Source: a virus
Virus record (IMG/VR): IMGVR_UViG_3300040815_003492
Location: 1-38,741 of that record
Length of the DNA: 38,741 bases
Strand: one strand, 5' to 3'
Under the pieces are notes generated by a model. The model was not told the DNA's origin and did not search any database. It was given only the letters and a program-made list of their open reading frames with translations. Numbering within the stretch: the stretch's first letter is position 1; each line of letters starts with the position of its first letter. This document shows positions 21,920-29,349 of this stretch, piece by piece. A program made the translations under genes and the position numbers.

Positions 21920-22992
21920 TAGATGTTTATTGGTTTGCTGACCAAAAAAAGCATTTAAGTAAAGTAACTGCGATTGAGTCTGATTCTAATTGTAAATTTT
22001 ATTACAAAACAGATGCTTTAAAAGAATACAATTTTAACAACTATTCTGATAACACTCTGGATGAATTAATAAAAAATAGACTTTTAAAATTAAGACAACA
22101 ATACACTAGATTAGTCTTATGGTACAGTGGGGGAACGGATAGTAAAACTATATTAGATTGTGCTTATAGACACAGCATTAAATTTGATGAAATAATTTTT
22201 TATGATAAGTTGTATAATCCATATCCATTATATAAAGAAGAAAAAGATATGGCCAAAAAAGATATAGAAGAATACAGAAAAAAAATTAATACTAAAATAA
22301 CAATATTAGGTGTTGGCTATGAAACAGCCAAAAGTTTTTATTTAAAACACAAAGAAGATTGGGTTAGGCAACCTTTTATCACAGATAGATTTAGCAAACA
22401 TATGAGATATAATATTTTAGATACTCACCCAACAGAAAAAGAAAGATTATTGAATGATAACACTGTTCATATAACAGGAAATGATTATCCAAGACTGTAT
22501 CTTGATGATAATAAATGGTATTTAATTTATTTTGACACACAAGAATATTGCACATATTATTTAAAGCAGTTTTTTAATCTTTTTTGGGATGATTTTGATA
22601 TTTTAAATTGGCAAATTTATAAGTCTATTAATTTTTATGAAACACAACAAAATTTAAATAATGAAAATGTACAGAAATTTCAAGCACATAATCCTATATT
22701 TGATCATAAGGAGTTTAAAAAAACATTAGGAAGGATTATGCCAACAAACAATTACATTGCGTATGGTAAGCAAAAAATCTTTGTAGATGTTAATAATGAC
22801 AATTATGAGTGTGCATCCATGGAAAAATATGCCAAAGAAAATGATAAAGAAGTTTTTGACATCTATCAAGAAGGAATGAAAGTATTAAAAAGTATTAATT
22901 TTGAAAAAGCAATTTATAGTGATTTGATCTACATTAAAGATCAAAATTTTTCAGAAAATAGTAAGAATACGGACTACTCCATCTTAGGCTAA
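21916..22992 (+). CDS. PP-loop ATP pyrophosphatase (asparagine-synthase-like)
   Basis: 358 residues. Canonical PP-loop YSGGTDSK at residues 70-77, preceded by a strand (RLVLWYS) as in the N-type ATP pyrophosphatase fold. 'HITGNDYPRLYLDD' may be the second nucleotide segment. There is no N-terminal glutaminase Cys2 (the protein starts MIDVYW). It overlaps the truncated oxygenase-like gene by 4 bases (ATGA). The DNA is very AT-rich (20-22% GC in sampled 60-base lines, against about 43% at 30121). Its last 59 bases overlap the convergent gene ending at 22934. It probably adenylates a carboxylate or amide; substrate unknown. Confidence 0.75.
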   Translation: MIDVYWFADQKKHLSKVTAIESDSNCKFYYKTDALKEYNFNNYSDNTLDELIKNRLLKLRQQYTRLVLWYSGGTDSKTILDCAYRHSIKFDEIIFYDKLYNPYPLYKEEKDMAKKDIEEYRKKINTKITILGVGYETAKSFYLKHKEDWVRQPFITDRFSKHMRYNILDTHPTEKERLLNDNTVHITGNDYPRLYLDDNKWYLIYFDTQEYCTYYLKQFFNLFWDDFDILNWQIYKSINFYETQQNLNNENVQKFQAHNPIFDHKEFKKTLGRIMPTNNYIAYGKQKIFVDVNNDNYECASMEKYAKENDKEVFDIYQEGMKVLKSINFEKAIYSDLIYIKDQNFSENSKNTDYSILG

Positions 22993-23305
22993 TTTCTCTG
23001 TCGGGTTTCATGATAATTTCATTTTTATCATTAGTTAACAAAGGAAAATAAGACAAACAACTAAAATCATTTATGATCATGTCGGCAATGTTAATATAAT
23101 GTTGTTTATGAGCATTTTTTATTTCCAAAATAGACTGTGTGATCGATGTGGATTCTTGGACACTAAATTTGACCATGGTTCTTTTGTTGTTGTACTCTAT
23201 TGTATAATTTGTGACTTTGTTGTTATTAAACTTTATTTCTAAAGGATTTTCGTTTGTTTTTTTTAAAGTGTCTACATAGATTGATATATCTAAATGTTTA
23301 TTCAT
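22934..23305 (-). CDS. hypothetical protein, 123 residues
   Basis: Soluble, Lys/Asn-rich and beta-rich: 'NKHLDISIYVDTLKK', 'NYTIEYNNKRTMVKFSVQ', then a helix (ITQSILEIKNAHKQHYINIAD). No known domain. Its start overlaps the end of the membrane gene upstream by 8 bases, but its 3' end overlaps the convergent PP-loop gene by 59 bases, unusually long for this genome, so one of the two stops may be extended. Function unknown. Confidence 0.5.
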   Translation of the reverse strand: MNKHLDISIYVDTLKKTNENPLEIKFNNNKVTNYTIEYNNKRTMVKFSVQESTSITQSILEIKNAHKQHYINIADMIINDFSCLSYFPLLTNDKNEIIMKPDREISLRWSSPYSYYFLKNFDL

Positions 23306-23513
23306 TGTCGTCCTTGAATCTATCTTTTAATTCTTCTGCTTTCTTATAACTCCAATAGTATAAGGCATCAAGCCATATTAGATTTACAACATATCCCAAC
23401 ATTGTAAATCGTATTCCCATTATGCTTGGTAACAGATATAATCCCAAGAACAGGAAAAACACATAATTGAACACCCTCTCATTAGGTACCCACCAGTTCA
23501 GCCAGTTGTACAT
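23298..23513 (-). CDS. small membrane protein, 71 residues
   Basis: Two hydrophobic segments: VFNYVFFLFLGLYLLPSIMG and FTMLGYVVNLIWLDALYYW, then a charged, basic-acidic tail (KKAEELKDRFKDDNE). Trp-rich N-terminus (YNWLNWWVP). No named family. Its ATG directly follows the stop TAG of the PP-loop gene, so it is translated with it; the next gene overlaps by 8 bases. Confidence 0.65.
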   Translation of the reverse strand: MYNWLNWWVPNERVFNYVFFLFLGLYLLPSIMGIRFTMLGYVVNLIWLDALYYWSYKKAEELKDRFKDDNE

Positions 23514-24431
23514 CTACGTTCCTTTCGACAACAGATCGATTAATTTTTCTGTTGTTCCTAAATAATAACTTTTTGTTGTGCCCACGTGTCTTATCAGTGT
23601 TGTAAAATTTTTGTATTTTTTTGAATCAATGATTCTCCTGTCCATGGGTAGAGCGATCTTTGGTCTGGGAGAACAATTGAATATTTTGAACCTGTTTTCT
23701 TCTGTTGTCATTCCTGGATCTCTTGCGGCTATATAACTCAAGGTCACTTCCGGATTCCAATTTAAAACAGTCATTGGATGTTTGCCATCGGCGATCAATA
23801 ATTTCACAAGATCCGCTTCACTTTGTAGATATCCATGTTTCGTGTTTCCCTCGCTGTCTTTTAGTGTGGCGTCGTATTCTTCTTCGTACATGATGGGATC
23901 GGGTATGTACAATTCATTAAAACCCATCCCCGTCAACAATATTCCATCGCGATCATTCACATAATCCAACACAAACTTCACAGTGACAGAACCTGCTGTC
24001 ATTATGCTACAATATTTTTTTGAATGAGAGATCAGATTATCAATATACTGATCCTCGTTGATGTTGATCACGTGCGGTTCAATGTTGTTTTGTTTGCACC
24101 AACGAAATGCCCACCAAGTGTCTAACGAGTTCTCTTTGTTGAGAGTTACCACTATTGGTATGAATTTAATTTTTTGTTTGACCAATATGTCCGCAACATA
24201 CTCGCTGTCTATTCCCCCGCTCATGGCAAGATAGATTTTTTTATTATAAGTTTCGTGTATGTCTGATACTGCGTTTCTTGTGGCGACATCTATAGGAACA
24301 ATTTTATTGGTTCCTTGAGGTCTTAAAAAACATTCAAAATCGTTGCTTGGATATGGATTTTCATAACTTCTATTCCATTTATATTTTATCCAATTATCTT
24401 TACCGTATCCTGGCAGAGAATCATAATCCAT
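23514..24431 (-). CDS. PP-loop ATP pyrophosphatase (asparagine-synthase-like)
   Basis: 305 residues. PP-loop AMSGGIDSE at about residues 69-77; 'FIPIVVTLNKENSLDTWWAFRWC' and 'NNIEPHVININE' give the next two Rossmann strands, and 'DGILLTGMGFNELYIPDP' the second nucleotide segment (GMGFNE, like GxGxDE). Organised like the C-terminal half of an asparagine synthase or a QueC-type enzyme without glutaminase domain. Its ATG overlaps the end of the Rieske gene by 11 bases, so oxygenase and ligase are co-translated, suggesting one pathway. Third PP-loop protein of the window; sequence differs clearly from the other two. Confidence 0.78.
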   Translation of the reverse strand: MDYDSLPGYGKDNWIKYKWNRSYENPYPSNDFECFLRPQGTNKIVPIDVATRNAVSDIHETYNKKIYLAMSGGIDSEYVADILVKQKIKFIPIVVTLNKENSLDTWWAFRWCKQNNIEPHVININEDQYIDNLISHSKKYCSIMTAGSVTVKFVLDYVNDRDGILLTGMGFNELYIPDPIMYEEEYDATLKDSEGNTKHGYLQSEADLVKLLIADGKHPMTVLNWNPEVTLSYIAARDPGMTTEENRFKIFNCSPRPKIALPMDRRIIDSKKYKNFTTLIRHVGTTKSYYLGTTEKLIDLLSKGT

Positions 24432-25299
24432 TATTTCGTAACCAATTTATGTAATGTGTTTTTTGTTTTTCCAAAAATTTAGATTGAAAGTGAGGTACAA
24501 CCGATTCGGATTGTGTTTTATCTTGGCTCCAGGCAGTTTCCCATATGTGACAGTTCAACTCCCAATTCTTTTCGGAATATCTTGTGTCTCTGTATTTGTA
24601 AACAGTCACATTGGTTTCTTTATCGTTGATTGGGTTACAGACAGTGTTGAACCAAGCACCAGGAAAGTATTCCATCATTGTGTATGGATACACACAGAAC
24701 CAAGCGGCACCGTGTTTCCTTTCTCGATCTTCTTGTAGCATTGTCTGTCCAAAATCATTATCTAATTTTTCTTTGTTGTTGGGAGCATACTGCACTGACG
24801 AATTTTCTAAAATCTCCCATTCAACTTCTTCCACAGATAGTTGATCATATATTTTTGGATGAACTACCGGAAGATGATCCATGTCTAAAAAAATATTAAC
24901 AATATCAATATAATTTGCCTTTACATTATCTACACGCATTTCTTCCAACACAAGATGATCGCTCTTGATATAATCTATTGTGGGCAAGTCGTGTTTTTCA
25001 GAAAACAAATAGCCATTCCATTCAAAAACTTCTTTATTTTCTAAATTCTCTTCATTCTTACACCAATGTGAAGTGCTACCGGAACCAACAGGTTCTCCTT
25101 TGCTTGTGAATGACCAACCATGATATGGACATAGTCTGGTATTTTGTCCTTGTGTTCCTTTAAAATAAGAACCCTGATGTGGACAGATATTGCTGTAAAG
25201 AGTGTACAGGTCTTTGTTTTTATTTAATGACCAATCTTTTAAATGTGGTAAAACTTTCCACGAATTATTTTCCAAATCGTTTTTGTGTCCGAGCAACAT
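24421..25299 (-). CDS. Rieske non-heme iron oxygenase, alpha-subunit type
   Basis: 292 residues. The Rieske [2Fe-2S] ligands are CPH at 39-41 and CPYHGW at 57-62 (Cys57, His60). The mononuclear iron site is DMDHLPVVH with His142 and His147, spaced H-x4-H as in ring-hydroxylating oxygenases. The protein is shorter than the usual 400-450 residues. It needs an electron donor reductase, which I do not see in this window, so it would depend on a host ferredoxin or reductase. The co-translated partner is a PP-loop enzyme. The phage's SufE/SufT genes could help supply its cluster. An AATAAATA box (25308-25315) lies upstream. Confidence 0.9.
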   Translation of the reverse strand: MLLGHKNDLENNSWKVLPHLKDWSLNKNKDLYTLYSNICPHQGSYFKGTQGQNTRLCPYHGWSFTSKGEPVGSGSTSHWCKNEENLENKEVFEWNGYLFSEKHDLPTIDYIKSDHLVLEEMRVDNVKANYIDIVNIFLDMDHLPVVHPKIYDQLSVEEVEWEILENSSVQYAPNNKEKLDNDFGQTMLQEDRERKHGAAWFCVYPYTMMEYFPGAWFNTVCNPINDKETNVTVYKYRDTRYSEKNWELNCHIWETAWSQDKTQSESVVPHFQSKFLEKQKTHYINWLRNNGL

Positions 25300-25320
25300 A
25301 ACAATTTTATTTATTGGGTG

Positions 25321-26535
25321 TTAAGAAAGTGTATTGACGTCCTGAAACAATGCAAGTTCTTTCTTTATTATCTCAACATCGTTGTTGTTCATATTTTCCA
25401 AAAGAACTTTTGATTTTGCATATACACTGCCAGGAACAGATAGTCCTAATATGTTCAATGAATCATTTATGATCTGTTCTGCGGTTTTTCCGGAATCCGA
25501 AATCTTGTCTTTGATTCTAACATCTTTTAGTGCCTTACGTGTGACCGATCTTATATCTGTATAATCAACGACATCCGGTAATCCTCTCAATCTCATAACA
25601 CTTTCTATTATTTCATTTGCCGACGAATCAGATGCAGGATTGTGATATAATGCATTATCGTAACTGGAATTTGTTTCATACTCGTCAAAGTATTTTTTCC
25701 AATCGGCGTTCTGACTCAACCTAGATAGCAACTGTGCTATTGTTTTGTCAGAAGCAAAACTTTGATATATGTTGTGTGTGGTCAATGATTCGCTATAGGT
25801 AAAAATAGATCCTAAGTTGGATGTTTCAAGTGCAATTTGTGTTTCGATTGTATTTTTAACAGACACAAGATTATTATAATATTCAGTATATATACCGGTC
25901 GACAAGTTGTTGTGAAAGTTTGCTGATGTTGAAATGATGGAACTAACTAAAGAATTAAATGTGGACACATTCAAGTCTGTGCTGTCTTCCAAGGTATCTA
26001 TCAAATCACTCATGTTTTGCAATGCTGTCTGATATGCTGTGTCTGTTGACATAATCTGTTGATTTATAAAAGTCATTGTTCTCGTTAAGGTTTCCAGGGT
26101 GTTATCCAAGTAACCGGCTATAGAGCCAAAGTGTCCATTTATTCCTCTGTTCATAGAATCTGCAGTCACTCCGTACAATGTGGGTATGGTCAAAATAAAT
26201 CCTTGCACTTCGCTTAGATGTTGTAAGAATGTTCCTGTGTTTGGCCTGTCGTCGTCTGGATCTTGTTCACCTAGGCTACCATCTAAAATTTTTACAGTGT
26301 GTGCATCTAGTTCGTCCAGATATTTGACATTTAGATACGTGTTTGTGTTTATGGCATCTTTTATGCTGTTCTTTTGTGAGTTGGTCAAAACTTCGTTGAC
26401 ATCTGTTTTTGAAAGCAATGTTCTCGTTTTGGAAATAAATCCTGTGTTACAGTTTGTTATTCCATTTTGAACTCCTTGATTAGAGAAATTTGGTGATGTG
26501 TTAACTAATGTTTTTAAACCTTTTAAGACTGCCAT
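25321..26535 (-). CDS. putative virion protein, 404 residues
   Basis: Long, soluble, Ser/Thr/Asn/Leu-rich protein, predicted mostly helical with many heptad-like segments (TLETLTRTMTFINQQI, NNLVSVKNTIETQIALE). No signal peptide or enzymatic motif. It lies directly after the PAAR spike-tip gene with one base between, a typical place for tail or baseplate proteins in T4-like phages. Family not recognised, so the virion assignment rests on position and composition. Confidence 0.6.
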   Translation of the reverse strand: MAVLKGLKTLVNTSPNFSNQGVQNGITNCNTGFISKTRTLLSKTDVNEVLTNSQKNSIKDAINTNTYLNVKYLDELDAHTVKILDGSLGEQDPDDDRPNTGTFLQHLSEVQGFILTIPTLYGVTADSMNRGINGHFGSIAGYLDNTLETLTRTMTFINQQIMSTDTAYQTALQNMSDLIDTLEDSTDLNVSTFNSLVSSIISTSANFHNNLSTGIYTEYYNNLVSVKNTIETQIALETSNLGSIFTYSESLTTHNIYQSFASDKTIAQLLSRLSQNADWKKYFDEYETNSSYDNALYHNPASDSSANEIIESVMRLRGLPDVVDYTDIRSVTRKALKDVRIKDKISDSGKTAEQIINDSLNILGLSVPGSVYAKSKVLLENMNNNDVEIIKKELALFQDVNTLS

Positions 26536-26536
26536 T

Positions 26537-26833
26537 CTATGATCCTACAAATACATTGGGCGAACCTTGTATTACTCTAGTACAGGTCGGGTCACCCACC
26601 CTACCAACTCTTATACCTTCCGCATACACAGATCGAGTGGTTGCTTTCAAGGTTGCCGAATGAGGACAACAACACGGCGGACATCTACACGGTAAGAGAT
26701 GTCTTGTGTTCCTATGACCGTTTCCGGACACTCTTATACCATTGGCAAACACACTTCTAAATGCACCTTTTCTATAAGGTGTTGAACAGTGTGTTGCTTC
26801 TCGATCACCTTTTCTTGCAATTGGTCTAGACAT
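26537..26833 (-). CDS. PAAR-repeat spike-tip protein
   Basis: 98 residues. Two copies of a PAAR-like pattern: 'PIARKGDREATHCST', 'SVFANGIRVSGNGH', then after a Cys/His/Pro-rich linker (CRCPPCCCPHSATL) 'SVYAEGIRVGRVGDPTCTRVI', ending 'GSPNVFVGS'. In T4-like phages the small PAAR protein (gp5.4) caps the cell-puncturing spike; the His/Cys cluster normally binds a metal ion at the tip. A late-promoter-like CATAAATA (26839-26846) lies 5 bases before the ATG, consistent with virion timing. Confidence 0.85.
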   Translation of the reverse strand: MSRPIARKGDREATHCSTPYRKGAFRSVFANGIRVSGNGHRNTRHLLPCRCPPCCCPHSATLKATTRSVYAEGIRVGRVGDPTCTRVIQGSPNVFVGS

Positions 26834-26838
26834 ACCAA

Positions 26839-26846
26839 TATTTATG
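26839..26846 (-). promoter_or_regulatory. T4-type late promoter (CATAAATA)
   Basis: Seven of eight bases match TATAAATA; it ends 5 bases before the PAAR gene's ATG, so the late message would be nearly leaderless. Confidence 0.55.
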
Positions 26847-26866
26847 GCTGTGAAATATGTGCGTTT

Positions 26867-27673
26867 TTAATGTTTAATGATAGAGTCGATGTCGTGTAAT
26901 TTACGTAACAACGGTTCTAGATCTTTCAAATTTAAGTTATTGGGACCATCTGAATATGCCTGATCAGGATTGTTATGAACTTCCATGAAGATCGAAGCAA
27001 CACCAACGGCAACACCTGCCTGTGCGATCACCGGAATGTGTTCTCTATTTCCTCCGGATGTTGTTCCTTGTCCTCCCGGTTGTTGACAAGAGTGTGTGGC
27101 ATCTAGACACACAGGGTATCCTGTCTTCTTCATTTCGTATAAAGATCGCATATCAGTGACCAGTGTGTTGTATCCAAAAGACACTCCACGTTCACATAAC
27201 ATTATTTTATTGTTGCCCGTGGATGCTATTTTTTCTGCCGAATGCTTGATGTCCCATGGTGCCATGAATTGTCCTTTCTTAAGGTTGATCCATTTGTTTG
27301 TTCTGCCAGCCGCTAATAACAGATCAGTCTGTCTGGAAAGGAACGCAGGTATCTGTAACATATCTACAACTTCTGCGACAGGACCACACTGCTCGGCCGT
27401 GTGTATGTCTGTTACCACAGACACATCAAATTCTTTTTTTAATTTTTCAAATATCTTTAGTCCTTCTTCAAGTCCCACACCTCGCTTACCTTGTAGAGAA
27501 GTACGATTAGCCTTATCAAAAGATGATTTATATATAAAGTTCCAGTTATTTTTGTCACAAATACTTTTAATGGATTCACACATTCTAAATGCATGGCTCT
27601 CTGATTCTATTTGGCAAGGTCCTAACACAGCAAATAATTTTTTATCGTTGCCTAGCATTGAGTCTATATTCAT
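26867..27673 (-). CDS. kdsA: 3-deoxy-D-manno-octulosonate 8-phosphate synthase
   Basis: 268 residues, full length for KdsA. Family blocks: 'LGPCQIESE', 'YKSSFDKANRTS', 'RGVGLEEGLKIF', 'TDIHTAEQCGPVAEVVDMLQIPAFLSRQTDLL', 'LCERGVSFGYNTLVTDMRSL', 'DATHSCQQP', 'FMEVHNNPDQA.SDGPN'. It condenses phosphoenolpyruvate and arabinose 5-phosphate into KDO-8-phosphate, the precursor of the KDO in LPS. Cys20 in GPCQ is the metal ligand of the metal-dependent class; E. coli has Asn there. The start shares bases with the stop of the sugar dehydrogenase gene (TAATG). It suggests the phage feeds KDO into LPS or glycans during infection. Confidence 0.93.
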   Translation of the reverse strand: MNIDSMLGNDKKLFAVLGPCQIESESHAFRMCESIKSICDKNNWNFIYKSSFDKANRTSLQGKRGVGLEEGLKIFEKLKKEFDVSVVTDIHTAEQCGPVAEVVDMLQIPAFLSRQTDLLLAAGRTNKWINLKKGQFMAPWDIKHSAEKIASTGNNKIMLCERGVSFGYNTLVTDMRSLYEMKKTGYPVCLDATHSCQQPGGQGTTSGGNREHIPVIAQAGVAVGVASIFMEVHNNPDQAYSDGPNNLNLKDLEPLLRKLHDIDSIIKH

Positions 27674-28470
27674 TATTGTTTTTCCCTTCTTAAATTATTA
27701 TTGATATCTATTGTTTTTTCCAATTGAGTGAATGGTATCTTTAGTATTTCTCGAGCAAAGTAAGCCAAAGCCGAAGTATCTTTTGGAAAACAGGATCCCG
27801 CATATCCTCTTTGTCCGTCATTGCCTGGTACTTTAAGATGTGTTGCTCCAATACGAGGATCTGTTGCGATAATTTTTGCAAAAGTTTCCCAATCAGCACC
27901 ACCGGCAGATTTTAATACATCATACATCTCGTTCATGAAAGTAACTTTGGTTGCCAAAAAACTATTGATACAATATTTGATCATGGACGCTGTTATTATA
28001 TCTGTTTTAAAAACAGGACAAGGTTTACAGATTGAATGATTCTTATATAAGTTTTCGACCCAATCTGTGCTCTCGTGTTCTCCGCCAAAAATATGCATAG
28101 ATGGATTACAAAAATCATTTATATAATTTTTTTCAGTGAGAAATTCTGGATTATATACTAATCTTATATTTGAAAATTGTTTTATTATTTTTTCTATCAT
28201 GTAAGATGGCACTGTGCTTTTTAATATTACAAATTGTGTGTAGTTGTTTAATTGTTTCATGACATCGAAAAGAATAGAAACATCACATTCCCCTGTAACC
28301 GACTGTGGAGTGGGAACACAAACAAAGGTTGCGTCTGGCTTGAAATTAATTAAATCTTGTATTGAATTGTTGTTGTGTTTTGGATCAACTATCAATTTAT
28401 CAATAGTATGCGTGAATCCATGATCCACTGCTGATCCTACAAACCCATGTCCGATAATACCCAGTTTCAT
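27673..28470 (-). CDS. UDP-glucose/GDP-mannose dehydrogenase family, short form
   Basis: 265 residues; normal family members have 390-450. The NAD-binding Rossmann motif is IIGHGFVGSA (5-14), 'VCVPTPQS' and 'NPEFLTEKNYINDF' follow, and the catalytic Cys stands in 'GYAGSCFPKDTSAL'. The protein ends soon after the catalytic loop, so the C-terminal UDP-binding domain is absent. The missing domain suggests altered substrate binding, or use of a shorter substrate; similar short forms exist in marine phages to my knowledge. It is transcribed from its own promoter (TAGACA, 17 bases, TATAAT) 9 bases upstream and coupled to kdsA. Confidence 0.85.
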   Translation of the reverse strand: MKLGIIGHGFVGSAVDHGFTHTIDKLIVDPKHNNNSIQDLINFKPDATFVCVPTPQSVTGECDVSILFDVMKQLNNYTQFVILKSTVPSYMIEKIIKQFSNIRLVYNPEFLTEKNYINDFCNPSMHIFGGEHESTDWVENLYKNHSICKPCPVFKTDIITASMIKYCINSFLATKVTFMNEMYDVLKSAGGADWETFAKIIATDPRIGATHLKVPGNDGQRGYAGSCFPKDTSALAYFAREILKIPFTQLEKTIDINNNLRREKQ

Positions 28471-28479
28471 ATGTGTTAT

Positions 28480-28508
28480 ATTATACTGGGTATTATGAAC
28501 AATGTCTA
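28480..28508 (-). promoter_or_regulatory. sigma70-type promoter, near-leaderless, for the sugar dehydrogenase/kdsA pair
   Basis: -35 TAGACA at 28503-28508, 17-base spacer, -10 TATAAT at 28480-28485, then 9 bases to the ATG at 28470. Confidence 0.65.
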
Positions 28509-28514
28509 CTGTTT

Positions 28515-28913
28515 TTACAGTCCCATAAGGTCACGCACCTCGGGGTTGATCATGTCTCTACCCCATTGTGGTTGCATTGTGATCTTGACCTTGCACTTGA
28601 GACCTGATATGCTCTCCACCTTGTCCATGACGTCTTTTGGTATGATGTCCGCCGCTGGACAGAATGCACTGGTCAGGCTCATCAGCACGTGCACCGTCCG
28701 ATCCTCTGTGACCTTGACGTCGTATATCAGGCCCAGGTTGTATATGTCCACGCTGATCTCGGGATCATAGCACTCCTTGAGTTTCTCGACTATGCTGGGC
28801 ATCAGTTCTTCCTGTGTTGGTGGATGTTCCTTGATGTCTTTTAGATCAGTTTCCAGTTGTGGGTCAACGGATGCACTGTCATTTGGCACCCATCCTGGAG
28901 GTGTCTCAATCAT
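28515..28913 (-). CDS. SufT/MIP18-family (DUF59) Fe-S assembly protein
   Basis: 132 residues. Core 'IVEKLKECYDPEISVDIYNLGLIYDVKV' matches the DUF59 N-terminal signature (DPEI.V.I..LGLIY), and 'MSLTSAFCPAADIIPKDV' matches the Thr/Ser-x-CP stretch with the conserved Cys, ending in an aromatic-basic strand (MQPQWGRD). These proteins help mature Fe-S clusters (SufT, CIA2, PaaD). An N-terminal extension of about 35 residues is not part of the domain. It overlaps the end of sufE by 8 bases. GC is clearly higher here (57% in the line at 28681) than in the neighbouring dehydrogenase gene, a sign of mosaic origin. Confidence 0.88.
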   Translation of the reverse strand: MIETPPGWVPNDSASVDPQLETDLKDIKEHPPTQEELMPSIVEKLKECYDPEISVDIYNLGLIYDVKVTEDRTVHVLMSLTSAFCPAADIIPKDVMDKVESISGLKCKVKITMQPQWGRDMINPEVRDLMGL

Positions 28914-29307
28914 GTGCTATCCTTATGATTCTGTTGATCAGTTCTCCCAGTCCGTTCTGCCTCTGCATTGTCAGTAGTTCTTTTATGCCCAGTGGTTCAA
29001 AACTTTCCACTGTGAGGTTCGCAACGGCACTCCTGTGCTCACCGTTTACTATGTCCGTGACAACTTTAGCAGTTCCTTTAGTAATAAAGGCATCACCATC
29101 AACTCTGTATTGCATTTTATTTTCTGCATCTGCACCGCCCACTATCCATAACTTACTGGCACAACCGTGTATTCTATTTTCTTCTGTTTTAACGGCGTCT
29201 GGTAACGGCTCTACTTCTTTTGCTTTGTCAACAAGATATTGTAGACGATCATGGCCTTCTAGCATTTTTAGATCATTACCAAATTCTTTTATTTTTTCTA
29301 GTATCAT
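28906..29307 (-). CDS. sufE: SufE-like sulfur acceptor
   Basis: 133 residues. SufE signature: 'VEPLPDAVKTEENRIHGCASKLWIVGG', with the persulfide-carrying Cys49 in HGCASKLW, and the helical end 'IKELLTMQRQNGLGELINRI' matching the family's 'L...L.P.R.NGL..M'. SufE takes sulfur from the cysteine desulfurase SufS and stimulates it. It is the first gene of a unit with SufT and lies just after nrdB. It starts with -10 TACCAT only 6 bases from the ATG, so it is probably read from a leaderless transcript. Together with SufT it may help load clusters during infection. Confidence 0.92.
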   Translation of the reverse strand: MILEKIKEFGNDLKMLEGHDRLQYLVDKAKEVEPLPDAVKTEENRIHGCASKLWIVGGADAENKMQYRVDGDAFITKGTAKVVTDIVNGEHRSAVANLTVESFEPLGIKELLTMQRQNGLGELINRIIRIAHD

Positions 29308-29313
29308 GCTCTT

Positions 29314-29342
29314 ATGGTAACACGAAATAGTTTAAAAGTCAA
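29314..29342 (-). promoter_or_regulatory. possible sigma70 promoter, leaderless, for sufE
   Basis: -35 TTGACT at 29337-29342, 17-base spacer, weak -10 TACCAT at 29314-29319, then 6 bases to the ATG. Confidence 0.5.
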
Positions 29343-29349
29343 TATTGAT

